Positions 6,982 through 14,973 of a stretch of 64,000 bases of DNA are shown one piece after another (positions within the stretch are counted from its first letter, which is position 1; each line of letters opens with the position of its first letter). The stretch is from assembly GCA_024128875.1 (NCBI GenBank), contig JAMYFF010000002.1, forward strand, positions 186,001 through 250,000. Direction: 5' to 3'. Below the pieces are notes generated by a model. The model had not been told where the DNA came from, ran no database searches, and saw only the letters and a list, made by a program, of their open reading frames with translations. Source of the stretch: Salinilacustrithrix flava (GTDB lineage: Bacteria; Actinomycetota; Acidimicrobiia; Acidimicrobiales; Salinilacustritrichaceae). A program made the translations under genes and the position numbers.

Positions 6982-8486
6982 CCCAAGCGGCTGGCGATCT
7001 CGTTCAGGATCGTCTTGCGGCCGGCACCGTCCGCTTCCCGAGCCTGGACCTGACGGAGCTGGGCCTCGCTCAGGCCGGCGAGCTTCGGGCGGATCTGGGC
7101 CACGGTGAGGGTGTCGTAGTCGGCGATCGGGAACTTCGGTGCCGCCGCCTGCTTCGTGGCCCGAGCGGACTTCTTGGCCGACCGCTTGGTGGTGGCCTTC
7201 TTGGCGGTGGCCTTCTTCGCAGTGGCCTTCTTGGTCGCCTTGCGGGCCGGCGCCTTCGTGGCCCGAGCGGCGGCCGTCGGGGCCGGCCCGCCGGCGCCGA
7301 GGCGGCGCTCGATGTCGGCGACGATGGTGCGGCGGTTGTCGCGCGCGACCTCGTGGTCCAGCACCGCCCGCAGCTCGTCGTGGGAGAGCCCGGCCAGCAG
7401 CGGCCGGATCTGGGCGACGGTGAGGCCGTCGTAGCCGGCGATGGCGAGCATGCTCGACCCGGCCGGCTCGGGCGCCGGTGCGGGACGGGGTTCGGGAGCC
7501 GGGGCGGGCTCGGGAGCCGGCTCGGCCCAGGTGCCGTCGCGATCGGCCCTGGCGCCGACGGCGTCGACGAGGCCGAGCTGGCGGTCGATCTCGGCGATGA
7601 CGCTCCGGCGGCCCTGCCCGGCGACCTCGCGGGCCTTGACGTCCTCGAGCTCGTCGTCCTCGAGCTGGGCGAGCAGCGGCACGATCTGGTCCACGCCCAG
7701 CTCGTCGTAGGCGGCGATCGGGAAGACGAAGCCGTCGTCGTCCTCGTCGTCGGACAGGGACGGCACCTGGGGTGGGGCCGGGGCGGGCCGGGGCGTTGCA
7801 GGGGGCGTCGACAGCGCATCGTTGCGGGGCGACTCGGCCACGGCGGCGGCCGGCGCGGCCGCCGGGGCGAAGGCGTCGTCGGCGTCGATGCTGGCCGCTT
7901 CGAGGGCGTCGGCGTCGGTGCCGGTGGCAGCCAGCTCGTCGAGGCGGTCGAGGATGGCCGCCCGGTTCTTGCCGGTGCGCTCCCGCTCGGCGACCACACC
8001 GAGCTCGTCGGTGTACAGCTGGGGCAGCAGCGGCATGATCTCGGCGACGGTGAGGTCGTCGTAGTCGGCGATCGGGAACTCGACGTCGAACTCGCCGTCG
8101 TCGGCCCAGTCCGCATCGGTGGTCCAGTCGTCGCCGGCTGCGCTGGTGGCGGGGTCGTCGACCAGGGCGGGGGCGTCCTCGGCGTCGATGACCTCGGGCT
8201 CCTCGGCGGCGACCACGGTCTCGGGCGTGGTGGCCCCGGGCGTGATGGTGGTGGGATCCACCTCGGTCGACTCGTCCTCGGCGCCCTCGGGCGGGATCGG
8301 GGTGGGCGCCACGAGGTCGGTGTCGGCCTTGGGCCGGGCCCGCCGGAAGGCCAGGTAGAGCACGACGGCGGCGGTGAAGCTGGCGGCGATCGAGAGGTAG
8401 ATCAGCGTCAGGGTGTCTGCGAGCAACCCCACCACCAGCAGGATCGTCGCCAACAAGACGAGGCCGAAGCTCACGAGGACCAGCAC
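6978..8486 (-). CDS. Membrane-anchored protein with four copies of a ~50-residue module
   Basis: A 502-residue protein not assigned to a named family. Two hydrophobic helices sit at the N-terminus (about 1-48), then an acidic Pro/Thr-rich linker. Four modules follow at about 137-186, 254-304, 347-396 and 451-502, built on the pattern YDxLTVAQIxPLLxxLSxxEL followed by xxVxxREx4RRTIxxxI. Linkers are Ala/Pro-rich; the last one (about 401-450) is a Lys/Ala/Thr repeat (KKAT). Similar single modules occur in small actinobacterial membrane or lipid-associated proteins. Helical modules and a basic linker suggest a scaffold that may touch nucleic acid. The GTG start has GGAAGGTG 8 bases upstream. Convergent with ileS. 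Confidence 0.75.
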   Translation of the reverse strand: MLVLVSFGLVLLATILLVVGLLADTLTLIYLSIAASFTAAVVLYLAFRRARPKADTDLVAPTPIPPEGAEDESTEVDPTTITPGATTPETVVAAEEPEVIDAEDAPALVDDPATSAAGDDWTTDADWADDGEFDVEFPIADYDDLTVAEIMPLLPQLYTDELGVVAERERTGKNRAAILDRLDELAATGTDADALEAASIDADDAFAPAAAPAAAVAESPRNDALSTPPATPRPAPAPPQVPSLSDDEDDDGFVFPIAAYDELGVDQIVPLLAQLEDDELEDVKAREVAGQGRRSVIAEIDRQLGLVDAVGARADRDGTWAEPAPEPAPAPEPRPAPAPEPAGSSMLAIAGYDGLTVAQIRPLLAGLSHDELRAVLDHEVARDNRRTIVADIERRLGAGGPAPTAAARATKAPARKATKKATAKKATAKKATTKRSAKKSARATKQAAAPKFPIADYDTLTVAQIRPKLAGLSEAQLRQVQAREADGAGRKTILNEIASRLG

Positions 8487-8626
8487 GTTTACGTCACCTT
8501 CCGAGAACCCGCACGGCGGCGGGGATCATAGACAGCGGCCCGCGCGACGGAGCGAAGTGGGCACAAGGGAACTCTTTCGACGCCGGGCGCCGAACCCCTG
8601 CCCAGGCGGGCCAGACGAGCGGGCAG
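8487..8626. other. 140-base gap between divIVA and the four-repeat gene
   Basis: Contains the ribosome binding site GGAAGGTG of the four-repeat gene just upstream of 8486 and presumably its promoter and the divIVA transcript end. No clear hairpin with a U-tract and no convincing -35/-10 pair was seen. Confidence 0.3.
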
Positions 8627-9601
8627 CTACCGGATGGCGTCGGTACCGAAGAACGCGCCGTTCGTCGGTGCCCGATCGTCGTCGAACACCGCGTGCTGAC
8701 GGCTGATCTCGGGGGCCTGGGCGACCGGGACGGCCTGGGTCGGCTCGTCGTCGTCGAAGAGCGCACCGGTCGGTCGACCATGCACGTCCTCGGCGGATCG
8801 GGCATCGACGACGTCGTCGGTGTCGGCGGCCTCAGCCTGCTGCGGGGCGGGCTCGTCCTCGGCCACGACCTCGTCGCCGGTGTCCGTGCCGGTGCCGGTG
8901 CCGGTGGTGCCGATGTCGCCGCCGTGGATCTCGGGGGCGGGCAGCTCGCGCAGGGCGTCGGGATCGTCGACGAGGCGCTGGAGGTCCTGGGCCGCGGTGC
9001 GGAGACGGCTCCGCTGGCCCTCGAGCCAGCCACGCAGCGAGTCGACGTCGGCGGAGAGCACGTCGCGGTCCTGGCGCAGAGCGAGGACCTCCGCCTCGAT
9101 CGAGCGGCGGGCCTCGTCGCCGGCCTGGCGGGCCTCGGCCTCGGCCTCGGCCCGGGAGCGGGCCAACATGTTCTCGGCCTCGCTGCGCGTGGTGCTGGCC
9201 ACGGACTCGGCCTCGGCCCGGATGCGCTCGGCCTCGGCCCGGGCGTCGGCGATGGCGGCCTCGGCGGTGCGTTCGGCGGCGATGAGGATCCGCATCGGCT
9301 CCTTGGCGAGCTCGGGGTCGGGCTCGGCGGCCGGGGACGTCGCCACCGGCTCGGGCATGACCTCGGCATCGGGCTCGGAGCGCGGGACCTCGGCGGCGGC
9401 CGGCGCGGCGCCGGTGGCGCGCAGCTCGACCAGGGCGGCTTCGGCGCGCTCGGCCCGATCGAACTCGGCCCGGAGCCGGGCGAGCAGGACGTCGAGGCCC
9501 TCGGCGCAGCGCTCGAGGAAGTCGTCGACCTCGTTCATGTCGTAGCCCCGGCGAGCGGGAGCGAACTTGGCCTCGAGGAGCAGATCAGGCGTCAGATCCA
9601 T
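8627..9601 (-). CDS. divIVA: DivIVA-domain protein (Wag31-like)
   Basis: Coiled-coil polar/septal scaffold of 324 residues. The N-terminal DivIVA domain is visible in FAPARRGYDMNEVDDFLERC, then long heptad-rich coils with Glu/Ala/Arg (about 40-220), then an acidic, Gln/Thr-rich tail. In actinobacteria DivIVA directs polar growth and recruits wall synthesis. I chose the ATG at 9601 (third codon of the longest frame) because a TAGCAT hexamer at 9609-9614 sits exactly 7 bases upstream. This suggests a leaderless transcript of its own in addition to read-through from yggT. Last gene of the division cluster. Confidence 0.88.
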   Translation of the reverse strand: MDLTPDLLLEAKFAPARRGYDMNEVDDFLERCAEGLDVLLARLRAEFDRAERAEAALVELRATGAAPAAAEVPRSEPDAEVMPEPVATSPAAEPDPELAKEPMRILIAAERTAEAAIADARAEAERIRAEAESVASTTRSEAENMLARSRAEAEAEARQAGDEARRSIEAEVLALRQDRDVLSADVDSLRGWLEGQRSRLRTAAQDLQRLVDDPDALRELPAPEIHGGDIGTTGTGTGTDTGDEVVAEDEPAPQQAEAADTDDVVDARSAEDVHGRPTGALFDDDEPTQAVPVAQAPEISRQHAVFDDDRAPTNGAFFGTDAIR

Positions 9602-9649
9602 GGCCACGATGCTAGGCGTCCCCGCCGTCAGGACTGGGTGATGGTGGCG
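9602..9649 (-). promoter_or_regulatory. Probable leaderless promoter of divIVA
   Basis: On the minus strand TAGCAT (9609-9614) lies 7 bases before the ATG at 9601. There is no Shine-Dalgarno. It would let divIVA be expressed separately from the upstream division genes. Confidence 0.4.
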
Positions 9650-9892
9650 CTAGCAGATGATGCCGGCGAGCAGCTGCAGGCCGATGATCACGATGAGCGG
9701 CGAGAAGTCGATGCCGCCGAAGCTCGTGCCGATGGCCCGGCGCACCGGGAGCATCACCGGGTCGGTGACCCGGGCGATGCCCATGCGGACCTGGTGCAGG
9801 CCGCCGCCGGGCTCGGTCGGGAACCACGACAGCAGCGCCCCGGCGATGATGACGATGACGTACAGCTGCAGCAGCGAGCAGATCAGGCCCAC
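9650..9892 (-). CDS. YggT family membrane protein
   Basis: An 80-residue integral membrane protein with two hydrophobic helices (about 3-23 and 62-80) joined by a conserved loop containing WFPTEPGG and TDPVMLPVRRAIG, the YggT signature. The family sits next to sepF and divIVA in many bacteria and is linked to osmotic tolerance and division, without a known mechanism. The GTG start at 9892 lies 13 bases after the sepF stop, with a GAGGA stretch upstream. Length is typical for a single-unit YggT protein. Confidence 0.88.
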   Translation of the reverse strand: MGLICSLLQLYVIVIIAGALLSWFPTEPGGGLHQVRMGIARVTDPVMLPVRRAIGTSFGGIDFSPLIVIIGLQLLAGIIC

Positions 9893-9905
9893 GGTCGGAT
9901 CCTCG

Positions 9906-10499
9906 TCAGCGGCCGCCGGCGAGGCGTCGCCGCTCTTCGGCGGACACCTCGACCCCGGACGGCGTGATGAGGTAGACGCCGGGCGTCACCCGCTCCATGT
10001 TGCCGCCGAGGGCGTAGCACATGCCCGAGGAGAAGTCGATGAGCCGACGGGCGAGGTCGCGGTCGGCGTCGGACAGGTCCATCACGACGGGCTGGTTGGC
10101 CTTGAACCGGTCGGCGACGTCCTTGGCTGCGTCGAACGACGTCGGCGTGACGACGGTGGGCTTGGCCGAGGTGGGGCGCATGGGGCGCACCGTAGGCGTC
10201 TCCTCCCGCTGGGGCGCGCGTGCGGGTGCTTCGGCCTGTCCACGCGGGGGCAGCGGGCGGACCGCACCGGTGGGCCGGCCGCCCTGGCCGCGGCCGTAGG
10301 AGCCGACGGGCTCCTCGGGCTCGGGCGGGGGCTGGTGGACGCGCGGTCCGCCGGGGCCCTGCTGGCCGCCCCAGCCGCCGCCCTGGCGGGTGGGACCGCC
10401 GGGCGCGGGGCGCGCCGCGTCGTCGTAGCGGTAGTCGTCGTACTCCTCGTCGGGCGCCAAGCCCAACCAGACCATGGCCTTCTGGAACACGCCAGCCAT
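9906..10499 (-). CDS. sepF: Cell division protein SepF
   Basis: Membrane tether and bundler of FtsZ. 197 residues: an N-terminal amphipathic start (MAGVFQKAMVWLGL) that would bind membrane, a Gly/Pro/Arg-rich linker (about 25-100), and the globular SepF domain (about 105-185) with NQPVVMDLSDADRDLARRLIDFSSGMCYALGG, the conserved core that dimerises and binds the FtsZ tail. GAGGAGG lies 5 bases before the ATG. It sits between yggS and yggT, the normal actinobacterial order. The SepH homologue at 59184 is a second FtsZ partner in this window. Confidence 0.94.
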   Translation of the reverse strand: MAGVFQKAMVWLGLAPDEEYDDYRYDDAARPAPGGPTRQGGGWGGQQGPGGPRVHQPPPEPEEPVGSYGRGQGGRPTGAVRPLPPRGQAEAPARAPQREETPTVRPMRPTSAKPTVVTPTSFDAAKDVADRFKANQPVVMDLSDADRDLARRLIDFSSGMCYALGGNMERVTPGVYLITPSGVEVSAEERRRLAGGR

Positions 10500-10521
10500 C
10501 GGTGCCTCCTCGTCTCGTCGG

Positions 10522-11226
10522 TCAGTCTCGCACGGTCGGTCGCGTGGGCCGCGAACCGTCTCGGGTGGGTCGGGGTCCGAACAGAGCCGTACCCACGCGG
10601 ATCATCGTCGTGCCCGACCGGACCGCCTCGGCCAGGTCGCCGCTCATGCCCATGGACCGCTCGGGCAGCCCGAGGTCGTCGGCGAGCGAGGCGGTGGCGG
10701 CGAATGCCGATTCGGTGGCGGCGGCGTCGCCTGCCACGCCGACGGCCATCAGCCCGACGACGTCGAGGCCACCGTCGCGGGCGCGTGCGACCAGGTCGGG
10801 GGCCTCGGCGAGCGAGGCTCCTCCCTTGCCGTCCTCGGCGGCCGCGTTGACCTGGATCAGCGCCCGAGCCCCCGGGGCGCGCTTCGCGACCTCGTCGACG
10901 ACGGAGGCCCGGTCGAGGCTCTGCCAGCAGGCGACCCGGTCGGCGACGAGGCGCACCTTGTTCGACTGCAGCCGTCCGATGAAGTGCCACGAAGGCGCGG
11001 GCAGGTCGGCGGTGGCGGCCACCGACTCGGCCTTGTCCTGCAGCTCCTGGGCGTAGTTCTCCCCCAGCTCGACCAGCCCGGCGCGCAGGGCGGCGATGGG
11101 TGCCTCCGGGCCGAAGCCCTTGGTCACGGCGACCACGGTGATCCGGTCGGGATCGCCACCGGCGTCGCTGACCTGGCCCAGCACCCGCTCGAGCGCGGCG
11201 GTGACGTCGGCGGCGTCGATGGTCAT
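10522..11226 (-). CDS. YggS family PLP-binding protein
   Basis: Pyridoxal-phosphate homeostasis protein of 234 residues with an alanine-racemase-like barrel. The PLP lysine is Lys36 in VAVTKGF. Other family motifs are GENYAQELQDK, WHFIGRLQSNK and the phosphate-binding MGMSGDLAEAVRSGTTMIRVG. It carries no substrate-specific second domain, as usual. The ATG at 11226 overlaps the pgeF stop by 4 bases, so the two are translated together. Its place between ftsZ/pgeF and sepF is conserved among Gram-positive bacteria. Confidence 0.93.
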   Translation of the reverse strand: MTIDAADVTAALERVLGQVSDAGGDPDRITVVAVTKGFGPEAPIAALRAGLVELGENYAQELQDKAESVAATADLPAPSWHFIGRLQSNKVRLVADRVACWQSLDRASVVDEVAKRAPGARALIQVNAAAEDGKGGASLAEAPDLVARARDGGLDVVGLMAVGVAGDAAATESAFAATASLADDLGLPERSMGMSGDLAEAVRSGTTMIRVGTALFGPRPTRDGSRPTRPTVRD

Positions 11227-11888
11227 GCCACGTCCTCCCACCCGAGGGACGTGCCGAGCTCGGCCGCTGCCGCGTGGCGCCCGGCATCGCCCCGGGCCCG
11301 GTGCGAGAAGTAGCGCCCCGGCTCGCAGGCGGTGCAGCCGCCGAAGTCGTCGACCGCCCGTGCGCCGAGGGCGGCGCGGATGCCGGCCAGCAGGTCGAGG
11401 GCCGGGGTGCCCCAGGCCGTCTCGGCGCGGACATCGTCGCCGCAGCGCGCCGCGACCTCGTCCAGCTCCGTCGCGCCGAACTCGTAGCAGCGGGCCCGGA
11501 TGTGGGGGCCGGCGGTGGCGCGGATGTCGGTGGCGCCGAGGCGCTCCATCGATTCGACCGTGGCCTCCAGGACCCCGCCGAGCAGGCCGCGCCACCCGAC
11601 GTGGGCCGCTCCCAGCACCTCGGCCCGGCGGTCGTGGAGCAGGACGGGGACGCAGTCGGCGGTGTGGATGGCCAGCACCGCGCCCGGGACGGCCGTGACC
11701 GCGGCGTCGGCCTCCTCGCCGGCGTGCTCGCCCGGTTCCGTCACCGTCACGACCCGGGCGCCGTGCACCTGGCGCAGCCACGTCCACGGCGCGTCGAAGA
11801 CGCCACGGCGCCGGTGCTCGAGGTCGACAGGGTCCCCGCCGACGTGGAAGTCGCCGATCTCGCGGGTGGTGAAGGCGAACCGGGCCAC
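11223..11888 (-). CDS. pgeF: Purine nucleoside phosphorylase / multicopper-oxidase-like PgeF (YfiH, DUF152)
   Basis: A 221-residue protein of the YfiH family. Metal-ligand motifs are in order: LRQVHGARV (His), HTADCVPVLL (His and Cys) and AAHVGWRG (His). Members act as purine nucleoside phosphorylases/adenosine deaminases, and the E. coli protein edits peptidoglycan precursors. The second role fits its site directly after ftsZ in the wall cluster. The GTG start at 11888 lies 11 bases after the ftsZ stop. Which activity dominates here cannot be told from sequence. Confidence 0.88.
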   Translation of the reverse strand: MARFAFTTREIGDFHVGGDPVDLEHRRRGVFDAPWTWLRQVHGARVVTVTEPGEHAGEEADAAVTAVPGAVLAIHTADCVPVLLHDRRAEVLGAAHVGWRGLLGGVLEATVESMERLGATDIRATAGPHIRARCYEFGATELDEVAARCGDDVRAETAWGTPALDLLAGIRAALGARAVDDFGGCTACEPGRYFSHRARGDAGRHAAAAELGTSLGWEDVA

Positions 11889-11899
11889 CCCGGCGGGGG

Positions 11900-13003
11900 C
11901 TACTTCAGGAACGACGGGACGTCGAAGTCGTCGTCGCCGTCGTCGCCGAAGAGGTCGTCGTCGTCACCGCCGAGGACGTCGCCCAGGTCGCCGCCCGAGG
12001 ACGGCCGCAGCGGGTCGCGCTGGCCCGAGCTGCGGGGCGCCGGCGCCTCGCCGTCGAAGCGGTCGAAGCCGGCGGCGATGACGGTGACGCGCACCTCGTC
12101 GCCCATGTCGTCGTCGACGACGGTGCCGAAGATGATGTTGGCCTCGGGGTGGGCGACGCCGTGGATGACCTCGGCGGCCTCGTTGACCTCGAACAGGCCC
12201 AGGTCGCTGCCACCGGAGATGGTGAGCAGGATGCCCCGGGCACCTTCGATCGAGGCCTCCAGCAGCGGGGAGGAGATGGCGTTGCGAGCGGCCTGCAGCG
12301 CCCGGCCCTCGCCGGAGGCGTAGCCGATGCCCATGAGCGCCGAACCGGCGTTGGACATGATCATCTTCACGTCGGCGAAGTCGGTGTTGATCAGGCCCGG
12401 CGTGGTGATGAGGTCGGTGATGCCCTGGACGCCCTGGAGCAGGACCTCGTCGGCCATCTTGAAGGCGTTCAGCATCGAGGTCTTCTCGTTCGACACGGTG
12501 ATGAGCCGGTCGTTCGGGATGACGATGAGCGTGTCGACCTTCTCCTTCAGGCGCTGGATGCCCTGCTCGGCCTGGACCGAGCGGCGACGGCCCTCGAAGG
12601 CGAAGGGGCGGGTGACCACGCCGATGGTGAGGCTGCCGAGGCTCTTGGCGACCTCGGCGATGACCGCGGCGCCGCCGGTGCCGGTGCCGCCGCCCTCGCC
12701 CGCGGTGATGAAGACCATGTCGGCGCCCTTGAGCACCTCCTCGATCTCCTCGCGGTGCTCCTCGGCGGCCTGCTTGCCGACCTCGGGGTCCGACCCGGCG
12801 CCGAGGCCACGGGTGAGCTCACGACCGATGTCGAGCTTCACGTCGGCGTCGGACATCAGCAGGGCCTGGGCGTCGGTGTTCACCGCGATGAACTCCACGC
12901 CCTTCAGGCCGGCGTCGATCATGCGGTTGACCGCGTTCACGCCACCGCCGCCGATGCCGACCACCTTGATGACGGCCAGGTAGTTCTGCGGGTTCGCAGC
13001 CAT
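11900..13003 (-). CDS. ftsZ: Cell division protein FtsZ
   Basis: Tubulin-like GTPase that builds the division ring. 367 residues. The N-terminal GTP-binding domain has [16 protein letters not shown] and the tubulin signature GGGTGTG (104-110). The synergy loop [11 protein letters not shown] and the C-terminal domain follow. After an acidic linker the conserved tail DFDVPSFLK (about 359-367), which binds SepF and other partners, is intact. GGAGG is 11 bases upstream of the ATG. The 225-base gap before it suggests its own promoter. Length is short-to-normal because the linker is compact. Confidence 0.97.
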   Translation of the reverse strand: MAANPQNYLAVIKVVGIGGGGVNAVNRMIDAGLKGVEFIAVNTDAQALLMSDADVKLDIGRELTRGLGAGSDPEVGKQAAEEHREEIEEVLKGADMVFITAGEGGGTGTGGAAVIAEVAKSLGSLTIGVVTRPFAFEGRRRSVQAEQGIQRLKEKVDTLIVIPNDRLITVSNEKTSMLNAFKMADEVLLQGVQGITDLITTPGLINTDFADVKMIMSNAGSALMGIGYASGEGRALQAARNAISSPLLEASIEGARGILLTISGGSDLGLFEVNEAAEVIHGVAHPEANIIFGTVVDDDMGDEVRVTVIAAGFDRFDGEAPAPRSSGQRDPLRPSSGGDLGDVLGGDDDDLFGDDGDDDFDVPSFLK

Positions 13004-13228
13004 GAGTCGTGTTTCCTCCAGGGTCAGCCGCTCGGTCTCGGTTGGGACGACCGCTCGGTTCAGGGTACGCGAGGTCGCGGTCCCGGTCGGGTGATGGTGC
13101 CGCAGCCGACAGGCGCGGCGGACCGGGCGGCACGGACCGCCCGGGGTGAAGTTCGAGTCGAGGTCGAGGTCGGCTCACCCTCGATGTCAGGTGTGGGTCG
13201 AGAGCGTACGAGGGTGGCCGGGGAGCGG
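13004..13228 (-). promoter_or_regulatory. ftsZ upstream region
   Basis: The longest gap inside the division cluster. On the minus strand TTGACC overlaps the ftsQ stop region, and 18 bases later comes TACGCT, a plausible sigma-70-type pair. A GC-rich hairpin (13123-13144) follows, and a second TACCCT hexamer lies nearer the gene. The region ends with GGAGG 11 bases before the ATG. It likely gives ftsZ transcription independent of the upstream mur genes. Confidence 0.45.
13123..13144 (-). repeat. Perfect 8-base hairpin in the ftsZ 5' region
   Basis: CCGGGCGG (13123-13130) and CCGCCCGG (13137-13144) pair around a six-base loop. It lies between the candidate promoter and the ftsZ ribosome binding site. 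It could be a leader hairpin or a processing/termination element; no U-tract follows on either strand. Confidence 0.4.
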
Positions 13229-14053
13229 TCAACCGTCACCGAGGCACCCCGCGTCCCGGGTCAGCACCGGATGGGACGGCACCGAGAGGTCGATCGTGGC
13301 CAGGCAGGCCCGGTCGACCCGGGCGTGCACGGTGCGGAACGCCTCCACCTTGGCGTCGAGGTCGGAGGTGTCGCCGAGCTCGACGACCCCGCCCTCCACC
13401 AGCTGCAGCCGCAGGTCGGGCTCGAGGTGGACGGCGGCCACGGCGCCGGCGGGGTTGACCCGCAGCCGGCCGGCGAGCCCGACGGCAGCGAGGAGGTCGG
13501 CGTCGATGGTGGCGCCGGGCGCCGGCGGCTGCTCGGCGGCCACGACCTGCACGAAGCCACCCGGGGCGGACGGCGCCAGCTCCAGGACCCGGCCGTCCAC
13601 GTCGACGAGCACGGCTGCGCCGCCACCCGACACGACCGCCACGGGCTCGCGCTCGCGGACGGTGATGTCGACGCGTCCGGGCAGGTCACGGGTGACCTCG
13701 GCCGCCGCGACCCAGGGCAGGGCCTCGATCCGCTCGGTGGCCGCGCCGAGGTCGGCCAGCAGCAGCGGGGCGCCCTGGTCGATGCCGGCCTCGGATCGGA
13801 TCGTGGCCGGGTCGAGCCGCGTCGCGCCGGCCACGACGACCTCGTCGACGTCGAGCACCGGGCTGCGCAGGACGATGACCGCGGCCAGGGCGAGGGCGGC
13901 GACGGCGACGAGCAGGAGCAGCCGCTTGAGGCGCTTGCGCCCGGCGTCCTTGCGGACCGCGATGCGCCGGGCCCGGAAGCGCGGGTCCACGCCGGCGGCG
14001 AGGGGCGGCGCGACCGGTCCGGCCTCGCGGTCGAGCACCCGCGGGCCGCTCAC
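13229..14053 (-). CDS. ftsQ: Cell division protein FtsQ (POTRA domain)
   Basis: Bitopic divisome protein linking FtsL/FtsB-type proteins to FtsW-FtsI. 274 residues: a basic cytoplasmic N-terminus (about 1-45, with RKDAGRKRLKR), one membrane helix (LLLLVAVAALALAAVIVL), then the POTRA region starting VLDVDEVVVAGATRLDPATI and a beta domain with LPGRVDITVREREPVAVV. The GTG start overlaps the murB stop by 4 bases (GTGA). The stop is followed by the ftsZ promoter region. Confidence 0.9.
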   Translation of the reverse strand: MSGPRVLDREAGPVAPPLAAGVDPRFRARRIAVRKDAGRKRLKRLLLLVAVAALALAAVIVLRSPVLDVDEVVVAGATRLDPATIRSEAGIDQGAPLLLADLGAATERIEALPWVAAAEVTRDLPGRVDITVREREPVAVVSGGGAAVLVDVDGRVLELAPSAPGGFVQVVAAEQPPAPGATIDADLLAAVGLAGRLRVNPAGAVAAVHLEPDLRLQLVEGGVVELGDTSDLDAKVEAFRTVHARVDRACLATIDLSVPSHPVLTRDAGCLGDG

Positions 14054-14973
14054 CAGGTGACCTCGGCCTCGTCGAACCCGACGAGGCGGGTCTCGGGGTG
14101 CAACCGGACGCCGGTGGCGGCCTCGACGGCGTCGCGCACCGCCACCATCACGGCGAAGACGTCGTCGGCGCGCCCGCCGGCGTCGGCCTGGATGAAGTTG
14201 GCGTGCTTGGGCGAGACCTCGGCGGTGCCACGTCGCAGCCCCTTGCCACCGGCCGCGTCGATGAGGCGCCCGGCGCTGTCCCCGTCGGGGTTGGTGAACA
14301 CCGAGCCGGCGTTCTGGCCGCCGGGCTGGTTGGCCCGCCGCCAGCGGACGATCTCGGAGATCGTGTCCGAGCCGGTGCCGGCCTCGTCCACGGCGAGGCC
14401 GAGCGTGGCGCGCAGGACCACCTGGTCCGGGGTGATCGCGGAGCGCCGGTAGCCGAGCTCGAGGGCGGACGCGGGCACGGTCGCATCCTCCCCCGTGCGG
14501 CAGTCGAAGACGCGGACCCCCAGCAGGCTGGCCGCCATGTCCGACCCGTGGCCGCCGGCGTTCATCCGGACCGCCCCACCGATGGATCCGGGCACGCCGA
14601 CGGCCCACTCGAAGCCGGTGAGCCCGGCCTTCACGCTCTGGCGGGCGACGACGGGCAGCAGGGCGGCGCCGCCGGCGCTGACCTCGGTGCCGTCCACCTC
14701 GACCGTGGCGTAGGCATCGCCGAGGCGGATGGCCAGGCCGGGGAACCCGGCGTCGGACACGAGCATGTTCGAGCCGTTGCCCACGACCAGGACCTCGACG
14801 CCGCTGGCCGCCACGGCGGCACCCACGGCCGCGAGCACGTCGTCGTCGGTGACCTCCACGAACAGGGCCGCGGGCCCGCCGACCTTGTAGGTGGTGAAGG
14901 GCCCGAGCGGCACCATCGGCTGGGCCAGGTCGCCCAGCACCTCGCGGGCGGTGGTGAGCGGATCCGGGCTCAC
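14050..14973 (-). CDS. murB: UDP-N-acetylenolpyruvoylglucosamine reductase MurB
   Basis: FAD-dependent reductase completing UDP-MurNAc synthesis. 307 residues. The start region TTYKVGGPAALFVEV is the type I-like FAD-binding N-terminus; VVGNGSNMLVSDAGF and GVPGSIGGAVRMNAGGHG are FAD/phosphate loops. GSVFTNPDGDSAGRLIDAAG contains the catalytic Ser, and the C-terminal Glu region is in VRLHPETRLVG. The GTG at 14973 overlaps the murC stop by 4 bases. A longer in-frame N-terminus would be Arg/Pro-rich and lies inside murC, so it was rejected. Confidence 0.95.
   Translation of the reverse strand: MSPDPLTTAREVLGDLAQPMVPLGPFTTYKVGGPAALFVEVTDDDVLAAVGAAVAASGVEVLVVGNGSNMLVSDAGFPGLAIRLGDAYATVEVDGTEVSAGGAALLPVVARQSVKAGLTGFEWAVGVPGSIGGAVRMNAGGHGSDMAASLLGVRVFDCRTGEDATVPASALELGYRRSAITPDQVVLRATLGLAVDEAGTGSDTISEIVRWRRANQPGGQNAGSVFTNPDGDSAGRLIDAAGGKGLRRGTAEVSPKHANFIQADAGGRADDVFAVMVAVRDAVEAATGVRLHPETRLVGFDEAEVTW

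Noticed and set aside
12149..14452. Long plus-strand frame across ftsZ and ftsQ
   Set aside because: Composition-driven shadow of minus-strand genes with intact motifs; no ribosome binding site or homology.
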